Below, one piece after another: positions 1-12,100 of a stretch of 64,000 bases of DNA; position 1 is the first letter of the stretch; each line of letters opens with the position of its first letter. The notes under the pieces are model-generated. The model made no database searches. It was not told the origin of the DNA and saw nothing but the letters and a program-made list of their open reading frames with translations. The translations under genes were made by a program, and so were the position numbers. The stretch lies in NCBI GenBank assembly GCA_032191485.1, contig JAVDOI010000006.1:8910056-8974055 (forward strand). Reading direction: 5' to 3'. This DNA is from Leptoclinus maculatus. Lineage: Eukaryota; Chordata; Actinopteri; Perciformes; Stichaeidae.

Positions 1-2778
1 CGGCCCCCTTTGTCTTCTCTTTCTTCCTTTCATCTTGTCCCATTAAGACATGAGTGATTACAGCCGAAAGCTATTCAGGCATTCGTCACTGAGACAAGTG
101 CACTTCATAATAATGTCACTCAGACATGCTGGAAGTGTTCGGGACTGATCCATGAGCAGGGTATGAATTATCAATGCTGAGATTGCTCTTCTCCCCCTTT
201 GTGTTAAATCAAAACAACCTGTGCCACATAAAGCTAATGAATATAGACCTGGAGAGCAAATGGAGTCAGGTAATCCAAGAAGTGATGCGGGGGGTAAACT
301 GCCAAGGGGAGAGTTTGTGTTTTCACATTCCTTAATGGCGATATTAGTACACTCACTATGAGTCATGCTTTATAAACCGTCAAGAACGTGTGCTGCTGTG
401 TCTAAGCCTACATGGGAGGTTATGTGGGCGAGTGCTGGTTTGAAGTAAATCACTGAAGGGGTCCTGCTCACTCGCCTCAGGGGTCTCCCACCCGCTAGAA
501 AGGAATTAGACTTGGAGGGAGGAAGGGAGGACAGAGGGCTAAGGGTCTCATCCTGCTGCGTTTGCGTGCAAGTGTGTGTGTGTATGTGTGAATTCCTGTG
601 TTTATGCCTGTACTTAAGAAATTGCAGTACATGTGCACATTTATACGGTTGCTTAATGAACCCGTGTGGGTGTGTGCTCCAAACTTCCGGACTTGAGCGG
701 TATCTCCGGAGCTGTCTATCTCTGTGTACATTTCTGCGTCTAGTTTTGTCTGGTTCTCTCTGTGCGTACCTCTGTGTGTTTATGTCTGCGTTTTTTAAGA
801 GCGTCCTATCAAAACTCCCCATCCACTGACTCACAGAGAACACAGCAGCCCCTCCGCCATCTTTCGGTTGGCTGAGATGGACAGCCCATCTGGTTTTCAT
901 GAGGCAGGGATCAAAAGTGAGTGTCAGCCCGCTTTCATCCTCTCCGCCCTTAGCTTCACCGTCACGTTTCTGCTGGGGAGACAGTTTGGACAAGTCTGGA
1001 CCTTGACAATGAGTGAAACCAAAACAAAAGCAGATTTTATTTTTACAAATCAACTGGAGTCAGAGGTAGAGCCCTGCCGATACATAGGCAGACCCTTTTC
1101 AAAGATATCTTGTATTGCTGAATTTGTGGGTGAATAAGTAACAATGCCCAGCACCAAACAACAAACAGACAAAGTTAGGAACTCACAGCTAAACCGTCTA
1201 GCATTTAATAATAACTATAGAACCTGATATTTTTCTTGAGAGTTGGTGGAGACCAAATACAGAGCTGAAGGAGAGTAAATGTTGCACTTATATTCAGCAG
1301 GTGGCCAGAGAAACAAGTGTAAAACAGTGGGATGTCAACAAGCAACTTTTAATAATATCTCAACGTTGTGTTTACAATTTGTTTCCGTGGTAAAAATCGG
1401 AATAAAAAAAGTAATTACTATATTGGCATTGGACCAAAACATCTAATCACAAAAATCACTTTTAAGTGGAGTGATCATTGTTGAATTAGTATAAGCAAGC
1501 ACATTTGGGTATCATCCTTCAAGTAGCCTCTGTTGCTTGACTCCCTTTTTATACAGGTATAATAAAATCAATGGAAAGACCCAAGTTGTGAGGTACTTTG
1601 TCGAGAAAGCACGAACGAGGGCAAGAAGGGATGATTGAGATGGAGAGAATGAAACAAAGAGGAGAAACAGGGAACGGAAAAATGCACCACATTTTCAAAA
1701 ACGTCACCTACATATTTCTGTGGAATAGGGTGAGAGAGAGAAATTAGCATGGCTTTCTTTCTGTGAAAGAAAAACATGTGAGGAATGCTCCAGAGACTGC
1801 AGCTTCTTGCAGAGCGGGAAACCACAGAAATATCGAGAGAATTCGAGACAGAGAAGCAGAGGTTAATGTTTCATATTTCCAGCTGCAACTTCACCTGCTG
1901 AATAATAAGGAATATGAAAACATGCACGGACTCTCGTGTAATTTCTGGAATTTGAACGAATAAACAGACAGAGGTTGAGGCCAACAGTGAGCTGCTTGTC
2001 TAAACCATCTCACTCACACTCATTCTCAGACAGAAATAAACGATCGCCTGTCAATCTTGTTTCCTCAAGGAATGTCTCAGTGATGAACCTCGCTTCTTTG
2101 CAGCAGGTCTTTGGTTTCATACCCAATACATCTTCCACATCCAGATGTAAAATGCAGACCAGAGGGTGTAACCCCTACATTCCTCAGAACTAATGTGGAA
2201 GTACAGCAGCACTCTTCACATGCCTGCTGTTTAGCTCGGACCTCCGCAGGGAAGCACCCTCTACCGTCTCTCCCTTTGATACGAGTCAAAGACTGGGCAG
2301 TCTGCCGGAAGACAATTGCCGAGGAGAGGAAATGAGAAAGCCTGGAGCAGACAGTGGAAGTCTAGGAGGGACAGGAGAGAGGAGAAAGACTGACTTAGCC
2401 TTTTAAAAGCTCACAGTGATTAAAATAGAAAGAAAGAAAGGGGCCACACACAAGGGGCTGGATTTCAGCAGCTCTGATCTCTGATGCCGGGCCAAAGGAG
2501 TGTGTGTTCGGCCTTGTGTTTTGCATTCATGACAAAGTAGGAAGTGGGAATGTTTACATTCCTTACATTACATACAGTATCACACACACACTCAGTGAGT
2601 GTCTATGTGGCAACTGGCATACTTTTGTGTATCCATTTGCGGCATATTGTGACTAGGTGTGCTAGAGTATGTGATAAAGCCTGGGGTGAGAGAGAGAGCG
2701 AAGAAACTCTGAAAAGCCTCGAGGGGGATTTCCTCTGAAAGGGAAAGCTTTTCTCCTCCCCCTCTCAGAAAATCTCTT
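1..2778. other. upstream non-coding region
   Basis: I see no coding exon here on either strand. Open frames are short, have no recognisable domain and are not flanked by credible splice sites that would join them to a neighbour. The DNA is ordinary AT-rich fish intergenic sequence with small GT-rich and purine-rich stretches. It would contain the promoter of the Rho-GEF-like gene if the exon ending at 3140 is real. Confidence 0.6.
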
Positions 2779-2829
2779 ACTCCCTCCTTCTCTCTCTCGC
2801 TCTCTCGCTCTCTCTCGCTCTCTCTCTCA
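2779..2829. repeat. CT-rich low-complexity tract
   Basis: Imperfect (CT)n with interspersed CG steps. It lies about 310 bp before the candidate start codon at 3138, in what would be the core promoter or 5' untranslated region. Polypyrimidine tracts at this position are common at TATA-less promoters, but its function here is inference. Confidence 0.7.
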
Positions 2830-3137
2830 CCTCTAAACTCTCAAAGTAGCCAGAGAAGCGAAGCAAGAGGATCAACAGGCAGCCTGACAATTTGCTGCAC
2901 TCTGTGCTACACACTCAGACTTGTGGAGAGTCTATGGAGAATGGAAATGACTTTGGTTACTTTTCGATCAAGACAACTCACTGTCATGTTGGATGTACTT
3001 CAGTGGACTTCTCTTGTTGATGCTCTAAACATGCGCAGGTCTCACAGCACAGAGCCCAGGGAGGCTGTCTCGAGAGGATTATAAGGACCAAAAATGAAAA
3101 CAACTTTTTGCCTTCTAGAGGAGAAACGTCTGCAAAG

Positions 3138-3140
3138 ATG
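3138..3140 (+). CDS. kiaa1755: candidate first coding exon of the Rho-GEF gene (start codon only)
   Basis: An ATG stands directly against a good donor (ATG|GTAAAGTAAC). Exon 2 opens with AAC CCA GAA in phase 0 and has no in-frame Met upstream, so the start must come from an earlier exon. Joining the two gives M-N-P-E-S-L-D, which resembles the start I recall for human KIAA1755 (M-D-P-P-S-L-D). The preceding 250 bp or so would be 5' UTR. It contains upstream ATGs at about 2934, 2941 and 2947, which weakens the case. The resulting intron of 9.6 kb is long for this gene. Confidence 0.5.
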
Positions 3141-6100
3141 GTAAAGTAACATCACAACAACACAAGTTTTAGTCCTGGTTGTACTTCTTGTCGGTTGTTA
3201 CTTTCTGCTTTAAAAGTTAAAGTGCTCCACTGACCCAGTAACAGAGCGTGAGCCTCTGGTTTGGACAAGTGACTTTGTTTCTCTCTCTTGTTTGTTTCTC
3301 TCTCTTGTCATGTGTGTCTGAAACTTTGGAAGCCTGATGTGTTATAACTAATACATTATATATGCCTTTAGCGTTTTTTTTTTTTGCACAGTATTGATGC
3401 ACACTCTTTGTTCTCTTTTTATGAAACCGTATCTTTGTGACATACAAAGGCAGCTCAAAGCTAATGTAACTGCACTCTTCAAACCTTTTTTGTTATCCTG
3501 AGCACAGTTGGTGGGACTCTTTCACTTCAACAGCCCACGGCATCTCAAGCTTTCTAAGAGTGTGCACACTGACAAAGAGAGAGTGACAGAGAGAGGCACA
3601 TTGTCTCTTGTTTTGCATCTTTCAGTCCTTTGATTAGGACTTAATTGATTCGGATGGGACACATTCTTCAGTGAGTGGGGAGTGTTTTGGAGTATAAAAT
3701 ATTTGACTGCTTTGCATGGGCCCATAATGCAATTCTCCAATTCAGTGTTGGGCACTTCAATAAATTCAAACCACAGGGCTGTTTACGGTCACAACAGAAA
3801 CTAATTAATGACAAAGAGTGAGCCACAAGACGGAAACATGTTTGATGATGGGGTTTTGTTGGAAGATGTGGCAGCTTTGAAATTGCATTAACTTGGTTGT
3901 TGCTGCTGCGCAAATTGTCAAATAAATGCAGATAAAGAGTTAGGGTTCGATAAAGATCACAAAGTTGCATGCATATTTTGCTTCTCCTATCAGCTTTCTA
4001 TTCATTCAGTGTCATTTTTATCTTCATATGGAAAGCAGTCAGACCCCTAACATCTGTCGAAGTATGCCAGATAAATGATAGCTTTCAAGAGAGCAGGACT
4101 TGGCTGCTCATTGTGGCCACCACTGTACTTTGTCCCCCCTTCACATGCACCGCGGCACTTGTTTTACCAGCTTTTACAGCCTCCTCTGTTTGTTTTACTC
4201 ATTGCATGACTGATGTTGTCTTCCGTGACCACCCTCCAACTTCCAGTCATGAGCCGGCGGAGTCTAAATTATTAGATTACTGCACCGTGTGTGACCAGGA
4301 GCTTCAATCTTGGGTAAACACTCAGCAGTAATACATAACCCAGAGCCCTGGCTTGTTGGTGTGAGTATTGTATTTACCTTTACAGGAGTAACTGTGTGAC
4401 AAGGACAGCCAAGAGTCATTCATTCACCACCAAGGTCAAGCACTTTCGTCTTAAGGCCTTACTGCAGCATGCGTTTCATTCATTGTACAGTAAACATGTA
4501 TTTGCAGTAAAAGTGTCAGTTGCAGAATTCAAAGTATATTCAAAGTTAATGCAAATCATCAAAGCCTGTAGTTGCTCCTGGGTTTTGGATGTTCTCTCGT
4601 CGTACCAAAACATGTTTAGTTTGAGCTCAGCGGGTTTTTCTGTGATTCACTCTAAATGGTATATCTCTCATTAGCAAAGGTTAATTAAGAACAAGTCAAC
4701 GATGGCGGATTTAGCCTTCACAAGACAAAAAACACGTATATTAGATTGTTTTTCTGAATTCATAACAAGGAGATGATCTTTTTAAACCTGCATTAATTGG
4801 TTTTGGGGCAAGCAGTTGCCTACACTTCCAGCAGACGCAGAGTAATATTAGCATTCATCTGGCGTTTGTGTCCATCTTATGACTGTAAGTCCCGTATTCA
4901 CTGTTCTTGTTCTTCACTAACCACTTGGATAAAAAATATCAGGCACTTTAGCTGCTAAAGTCTCCACTGTGTTCACAAGCTTGTTGCTAACTTTGCCTGT
5001 CTGCAGTTTGGTATTTGGTTGAGCTTTTTGCTAAAAAACTACATGCTAGCTGCATCTAGAAATGCTAATGTGATTTTGTGAGCGTGAAACCAAAACAATG
5101 AGCTGAAAGATGCAAAAACGCTCAGTAGAGTCGAGGAAAACTGCAGTCGGGGGATAATTCTCTGAGTTTGTGATAACAAACAACCATCTTTCACACAAGT
5201 ATTCATTTGACCCATTGTTTACAGAACGATATTTCTTATAGCAGCTTTAAGTCTCTTGATTACCGACATGAACGGTCTCAGACTCTCACAGATTAACACA
5301 TGCCTGCTTCACATCATTAGTCAGATATACTCATCCGTCACAGTGCATTTTTTCAACCCCTTAGCTTAGAGTATGCATGCATATACCTTAATCTATTAAC
5401 TGTTAGAAACACTGTGGACATGCTGTGGTAGGGTATCCATATTTTCATACGTACTGGCCTAGCTTTAAAGGATCACAGATGCTCTCTGTCTCTCGCAACA
5501 GCCATCAGCAGCTCCATCCCCTGCCTGTAACAAGTATCTTTACAATACTATCTTCTGTGCTCCCTTTGGCAGACAGATAATAATTCCTGCCCTCTGCTTC
5601 ACTCATTGTGATTTTGCCAAATTTCAACAGAGGCAGACAGAGAAATTCCAAAAAATACACCGATGTGATTTATAGAGAAAATATGTATAATTGCAGACAT
5701 CTGTCCTGTGGAGCAGTTTGAGCCGAACTATTTAAATCTTGCTTCAATCAACGAGTCGAGTTTCTGAGAGTTGTAACGGAGCTGTGAACCATATTTTTCA
5801 GTGTGTTTATTATCTCTGTATCACAAAAGTGGGTCAATCGCAAGAGAGAATGTGCAGTGTATTTTCAAAACAGAGCTGCTGGCGAGTGTTTGGGGAAAAA
5901 TGTCGGTGCAGCTATCGGCTGGCTACGAGTATGCATTGTCTCTAGAAACAGTCACTGTGGCGATGTCATTTCCTCCCCAGACTGTGTTTGAAAGTCACTG
6001 TTGTTGTTGCTCCTCTGGTTGCATTTTTAGGAAGATAACAGTTGTGTTGTAGCATGGTTCAGTGATCTCAAGTTTTTGCTCGCTTAAATTCAAAACCAGC

Positions 6101-9100
6101 TCAACAACTTCAAACTGTTGGGCAAATCTGAGGTGACTCGCTGTACGACGAGGCAACATTTACTGAAGGATAAGACCTTGAGTTCGTATCCCATGTAGAC
6201 TGCTGTGCTCGGTTGTTTGCAAAGCTCAAGGACGAAGAGCAACAGATGTCAGTGTTTAGTACACTCCTTATAAACACACTCACATGCTGACCAACTAACA
6301 AATCCCTTGTGTTAGGGTTTAATGGATTTTACAAGGCCGTCCTTTACTTGTATTATTAACCCTTTCTAATTTCTTGGCTATTTTAACATTTTGAGATGAA
6401 CAATGTGAACTATTACGGTGTGTTGCAGTCTCTGGATTGCATTTCTTTAGAGGTTGCCAGAGTGCAAGCTTTGGGAAATATGTTTTGTCATGCTTAAGGG
6501 GAGCGGTTCATTATGAATCAGTCATGGACATTCCAGAGAAAGAAAAAAAAGGGCAACATGTGAAATTTTCAGTTGTTACATGTCAGCTTTTGTTTTTAAA
6601 TGTACATGGGGAACTTTTAATCTTTTGGGGAAGACTTCCAGGTTTTTTAAGTTTTGTATTTTAAAGTCACATTTGTCGCTTTACACACACAGCTGCACTT
6701 CTTTGCCAATCACTTCATCAGACATTGGGCAACATTTTTTAAACTATACACCTGTCTGATCCTGTGGTAGTTTTTAAAAATATGCTGACCTGGAATGACA
6801 GAAAGGATTTAATCTGTCTTTTTGTTGTTAAGTGCGCCCAGATGCAGATGCAGGCATTGTTTCAGAGCACTGATCTTTAAATGTGGCTGTGAGTCAGTTC
6901 TCGATTCCAAAAGAGATGACAGCAGTGATTTATATCGGATTGAGACACACTTGGTTGATAGTACTACAAGATGGTAAAAGACAGATATTATCAGCAGTGT
7001 TGAGTCTTAAAAGTTATATGGTAAGTATGACAGTCTTTGTGCATCATTTACAGTTTCAGGGTGGATTAATGAGTCACTTGTGAAATCAAATCTTAGCTCA
7101 TCCGGTTGGTGTCATGTGATGAGAAAAAACAGGTCAAACCAGAAACCAGACACACTATTATGCGGCCTCTTCACTTTACAAACATAGCTTGAGTTCTTCA
7201 AAACTACTAAATAAATAAATAATAGGAACTATGCCATATTAAAGGTCTGATAGCGAACAGACACACACACCATGTTTACTCCTGGCAGCTCTAAGAAATG
7301 ATGTAGAGGTTTTGTCTTGAACAGGCATTTTTTTTACTGGTTCCAAGGATTCAAGATGGCTTAGCTGAATGGATTGCTTCTCTGCTGAGTTTAACAAGAG
7401 TGGATCACACACAAAGACAGCACTGTCTCACCGCTAAAAAGGAGATACCGAATGTTTAAGGAGGAGAAAGATAGGGAATCACTGAGAGATGTTACATGTT
7501 TTGATTAGCATATGACTGATTGCTCCAAGACTCAGCATCTTCCCCACTTTTAGGTTTTTGAGCATGAAACTAGCTGCTAACCCATCAGCCCTTTGGTGGT
7601 GTGTCATCTGAGACTCTTGGACATATCTGCATGTCCGTTCATGCAGAATTCAGGCAGTCTTCAGGATTCACTGCCAGGTCTTGATTCTTGACTCTCAGTT
7701 CTGCTTATGTTTTGGGTTTAGCCCTGAGGTTCAGAGACAGTCAATTTAGGATTTAAACACAAATGTGATGACCAGTCAAGACAGAGCTTGTTTCATCAGG
7801 AGCCGAGTCCATTTAGTTGAAGCTAATCTTCTTTAAAATCACATTCTGGTCATCTTACCTACTCTAATCTGTTGAGCCTTTGTGGCAGATGACACAGATA
7901 CACATTGTGCATTACACACATTGACAGCTTGTTTACACTGTGGCTCAAACCTGGGTCCTGACTTTCTTTGGCCAAAGCCCAAGGCAATATGGAGGAAACC
8001 TGTAATTATGTGCTTAATACTCAACACTGCAAAAACTCCCAGGGGGCCCGAAGGGTGGATAAGACAAAGAGAGAAGCCTGTTGTCCACACTAGCATGCCA
8101 ATTTAGGTCAAACAATGATCTTTGTTGGAGACTGAAGCTCTTAAGAGTTAAATCACAGGCTGCACTGGACAATAATGGGCAGAGAGGGAATCCCCTTGTG
8201 CTGAATGTGTAGAGGAGGCGGCGGTGGAATGTGGTCGTCAGCTGGACATCGATCAAACCCCACTGTCTCTGCAGGCCAAGATAAAGGTTCGGGATTTAAG
8301 CTTGATTGAACGTTGCTCGCTGGCTGATTGTGGGAGTAAAAATACTTCGCAACAAGAAGTAGCAACTCTGTTTCTGTCAGCATAAGGAAACCAGCGCTAG
8401 ACACTGTGAACTGATATACAGTGAAGAATTGTGTTATCATAAGGATGTAGGGAACTGATTGTGTCTGGGTGCTCACTCAGGACTGAACAAATCGCTGTTA
8501 ACCAGGAGTTTTTGTAATGGGAGGAGCTGTTAAAAACACAAAAGGAATGGCTGGGGTGCGGATAACACAGCAGAGATTATACATTACTATGGGTGTGTTC
8601 AGCCAAAATGAGACTGCATGGAAAGACCAGGTAACTGCAGCATACATCTCAGAACCTCAGGTGTATGCCTGGCATTTATAGAGGGTACACCTTGACATCA
8701 CTCTTCTTCTTGTGGCACAACTACTTGCCCAGACTAGCCCTACTATAAATTGGGAGAGCTGTGATATTGGGAGGTCACAAACATACATCTTGAGAAAGGA
8801 AAGGTCATGTGAGTCAATAATGATCCGTACAACACAAAGAATGAGAGAAAACTACATCATGAGGACTAGAGAAGATAAAGTAACTATGTTTTCAATGTGT
8901 ATTTTTAACGTAACAGCAGCAGATGCTGGGTATTTGCATGTTTGCCACTGTATCGTCCAGAGAGGTTGTGAATAGAAAGTTTATAAAGTTCCTGATATGT
9001 TCTTTTTCTGATCCAAAATTGCTTGCTCACTGAATTGTGCAAGTATGTGGCCAACTGTTTTAACCAGTTTAGTTTTATATTATTATAATTATGACTTTGA

Positions 9101-12100
9101 TTCAATTAATGCATTCAAATACCAAAACGACAGCTCCTACTTTGCTTTGTCTCAGAAGAATTCCTGCTGAATCTTTCACAGTTCAGGCCTGTTTGTCAAG
9201 TGTAATGAGATACAGAAGAACTCACGACACCGGCAGCTTACCCTGCCTACCCTCGGTTCATTTGACTGGCTTGCTAGACGGATTGAACTGGGTCCAAGCT
9301 GAGCAATGCTTTGTAAAATCTCAAGAGGATCTCACTCATAGGAATATATCGCTAGCCAAACCACCCACAGAGAGAGAGACTTTTTTTTGTTTTAAGAAGA
9401 CGTTTATCCAGGCATAAGTGTTTGTCATTTCAGAGTGTTAGCAAAAAGAGGTTTAATCGAAATAGAATTGAAATAATGTTGTGATAATAAGTCACTTGTA
9501 TTTTCGTTGAGGGTTGGATTTCAGTGACGGATGGATTAAAGGCCAGGCTACAGAAGAGTGGACACACTCTAATCATTTTTTTGGAATGCTTAATGAAATC
9601 TTAAAAGTCTATATCAGCCAAACTCCATTTATTCAAATAAAACGTACACAAAGGTAAATTGAACGTCCGAGCCCTGTCGTCCTGTCGGTTGGTCCCGGTT
9701 GACGTTCCCAGAGCTGTGTTGTATGAGATATGACCTCTGGTTTATCTTTAGCTTTGAGAAAAATAGTAGAACCCAAAGTTGAATGGCTGCAGTCAGTCTA
9801 AAACAGCTGTGATGCATTACCCTTCAAGAGCCAGCCTCCAAGGTATTCTGTTCTCCATTTCCTAATCTGTTGTGACAGATGTGCACAGTCAGAAAAAAAG
9901 GAAGCATTCTTCTCTACTGAGGACATGAAATGTCTACAAGAGATACAAGGACTTAGCATACTGTAAGTGGTCAAATATTGACATTGATTTACACCTAACA
10001 ACCCACATTTAATGCTGTACACTTAATTTGTACGAAAACCACCTTGTATCTAAATGCACAATACCAAGGATTTGGCGAACAGGGAATGCAACACAAAGTT
10101 GAGTCACACAAAGTTGAAAGATTTACTAAATTATTCGGTGAAACATGAAACAACTTTATGACCTCTGTTCCCTGATGTTTCAAGACTGTCCAAGGTGCCC
10201 ACATAAGCATCCACTAGCCAAGCAGTCAGCACAGTCCCAGTGCTAACCAGTGTGAGGTCTTTGAAGCTGCTGCACTTGTGTTTACCCTGGGCTGGTCTCT
10301 GGTCTCGGTCCGGCCATCAAGCTAAATGAGGAGGGGGGCTGAAAACGGAGTCCTTTGTGGGGCTGGGAGATTGACACAGCAGGGTACTGAGAACTGATTG
10401 TATGAATAGCACGCCTGCTGTGGTTAGCGGCTAAGACCTGTCCTGATCCAGAGTGAGCGTCAAGTCCTTATTTTCAACTCTTTTCATTACAAAGAGACAT
10501 TTATTTGACTGTACTGGATGAAAGAACAAAACCGTACATTTCAAAGCCCTCTATAGGTGCTAAATGAGAAAGCAAAAAAAAACATTTATGAAGAGAGACT
10601 GAAAGTTCACATTTTTCACAACTATTTAATGTTTTGCCATGAAGTTTTGTACAGATATTCATGTCCACTTCATGCTAAATTGTAAGGCAAAGCAAGGCAA
10701 GTTTATCTGTACGGCACCTTTCAACAACAAAACAATTCAAACTGCTTTACATAAGACAGACAGGCGTTCACAAAGGATTTAAAAGAAACAGAAAGAAAGG
10801 ACATACTGTATAAAAAGACACACCGGTCATCAGGTTGAAATTATAATTTGTCAATATTAATGACATTCAAACAGCCTTAGCTGTACTTATTAGCTAATTG
10901 TTAGCTTGATTACACTGCTAGGATGGGGAATATAGTAAATATTATACGTGCTAAACATTGCCACTGTGTTCATGTTAGCCTGCTGACCTGCATGTTGTTA
11001 GCATTTATCTCAAAGCATCCCAACCTCACAGAGCCGCTACGCTTTGTTAAAAGAGCCGCGCTACGGCATATTACTGTAAAATAATTGTTTGATTCATATG
11101 ACAATTTACAGCCAACTGACAGGCAAGGCCCAGAAGTAATTACTATATTGCATGATCAAATCAAAAGTATAGTATTCACAGTGCTCAGCATTGCATTAAA
11201 TGCTTGGCTGTTTTACTAATCTATGTTGACAGCCCTCACGTCTCAAAACATCACCACCTCAAATTCATGCGGGTCGGTTCACCAAAAATGCTTTAAAGAT
11301 GGCTTCTTCTCAAGTGAAAAGCTTCTGTGTGTCCAATGCAGACATTTGTACATGCAGTAAACACAAACACCAAGTTTGCTTTTTGGTGTCATAAATTCAC
11401 GCTGTTGCTTCTTTATGTGCATTTTTGACAGGACTGTGCATTTCTTAGGCCTGCTGGTCTTCTGCCAACACACCAGTTTAAATGAAGCACATCCTGGCCA
11501 GTCGTGAAACAAGTTGCATATACTCATGCAGCACAGACTTAATCATCTCCAGATAAGTTGAGAAACTTTTATTAGGCTCAACCAAAATACCCCTCTGTGA
11601 GGGTGATGATAATTTACCGCCATAACACTTTTTCTTTTTTTTTTCTTCCTAACTTTGAAGCCCAAAACTCCTTGAGGGAATCCAAACAACCACACCCAGG
11701 GTTAAAAGGCCAAGAACAAATATTTGTCCTGTCATTTTGCATTTGCAGAGAATTCGGTCTTGGCATATCTTTGCCACCTCGACCTTCTTCAAATATATCA
11801 GTGTTAGAATAGACATCTACTTTTGAAATTCGTAGTCCATATTACACACTAAGGGTACTAATTTTCATACGCATTTGACCCAAACTCGCAGAGTACATGA
11901 CATGAAAAAGGCTATTGTATTGAGATTGAAACAACATTTAGTATTTAATAACTGCAATGCCAGGAGTTCCATTTGAGGGCAGCTTTTTTAATTATATGAG
12001 ACGAGACAGTCTGTAATGGGTGATTTATTGGGCCTGAATTAAATGTTTTATGATTCATGTGCTTTGGTTGACAGGTCAATACAATTCTCATTTGAGAAGA

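Noticed and set aside
370..1053. 227-codon minus-strand frame near the window start
   Set aside because: No domain, biased composition (His/Thr/Arg runs), no splice partners, and overlapping frames of equal quality on the other strand.
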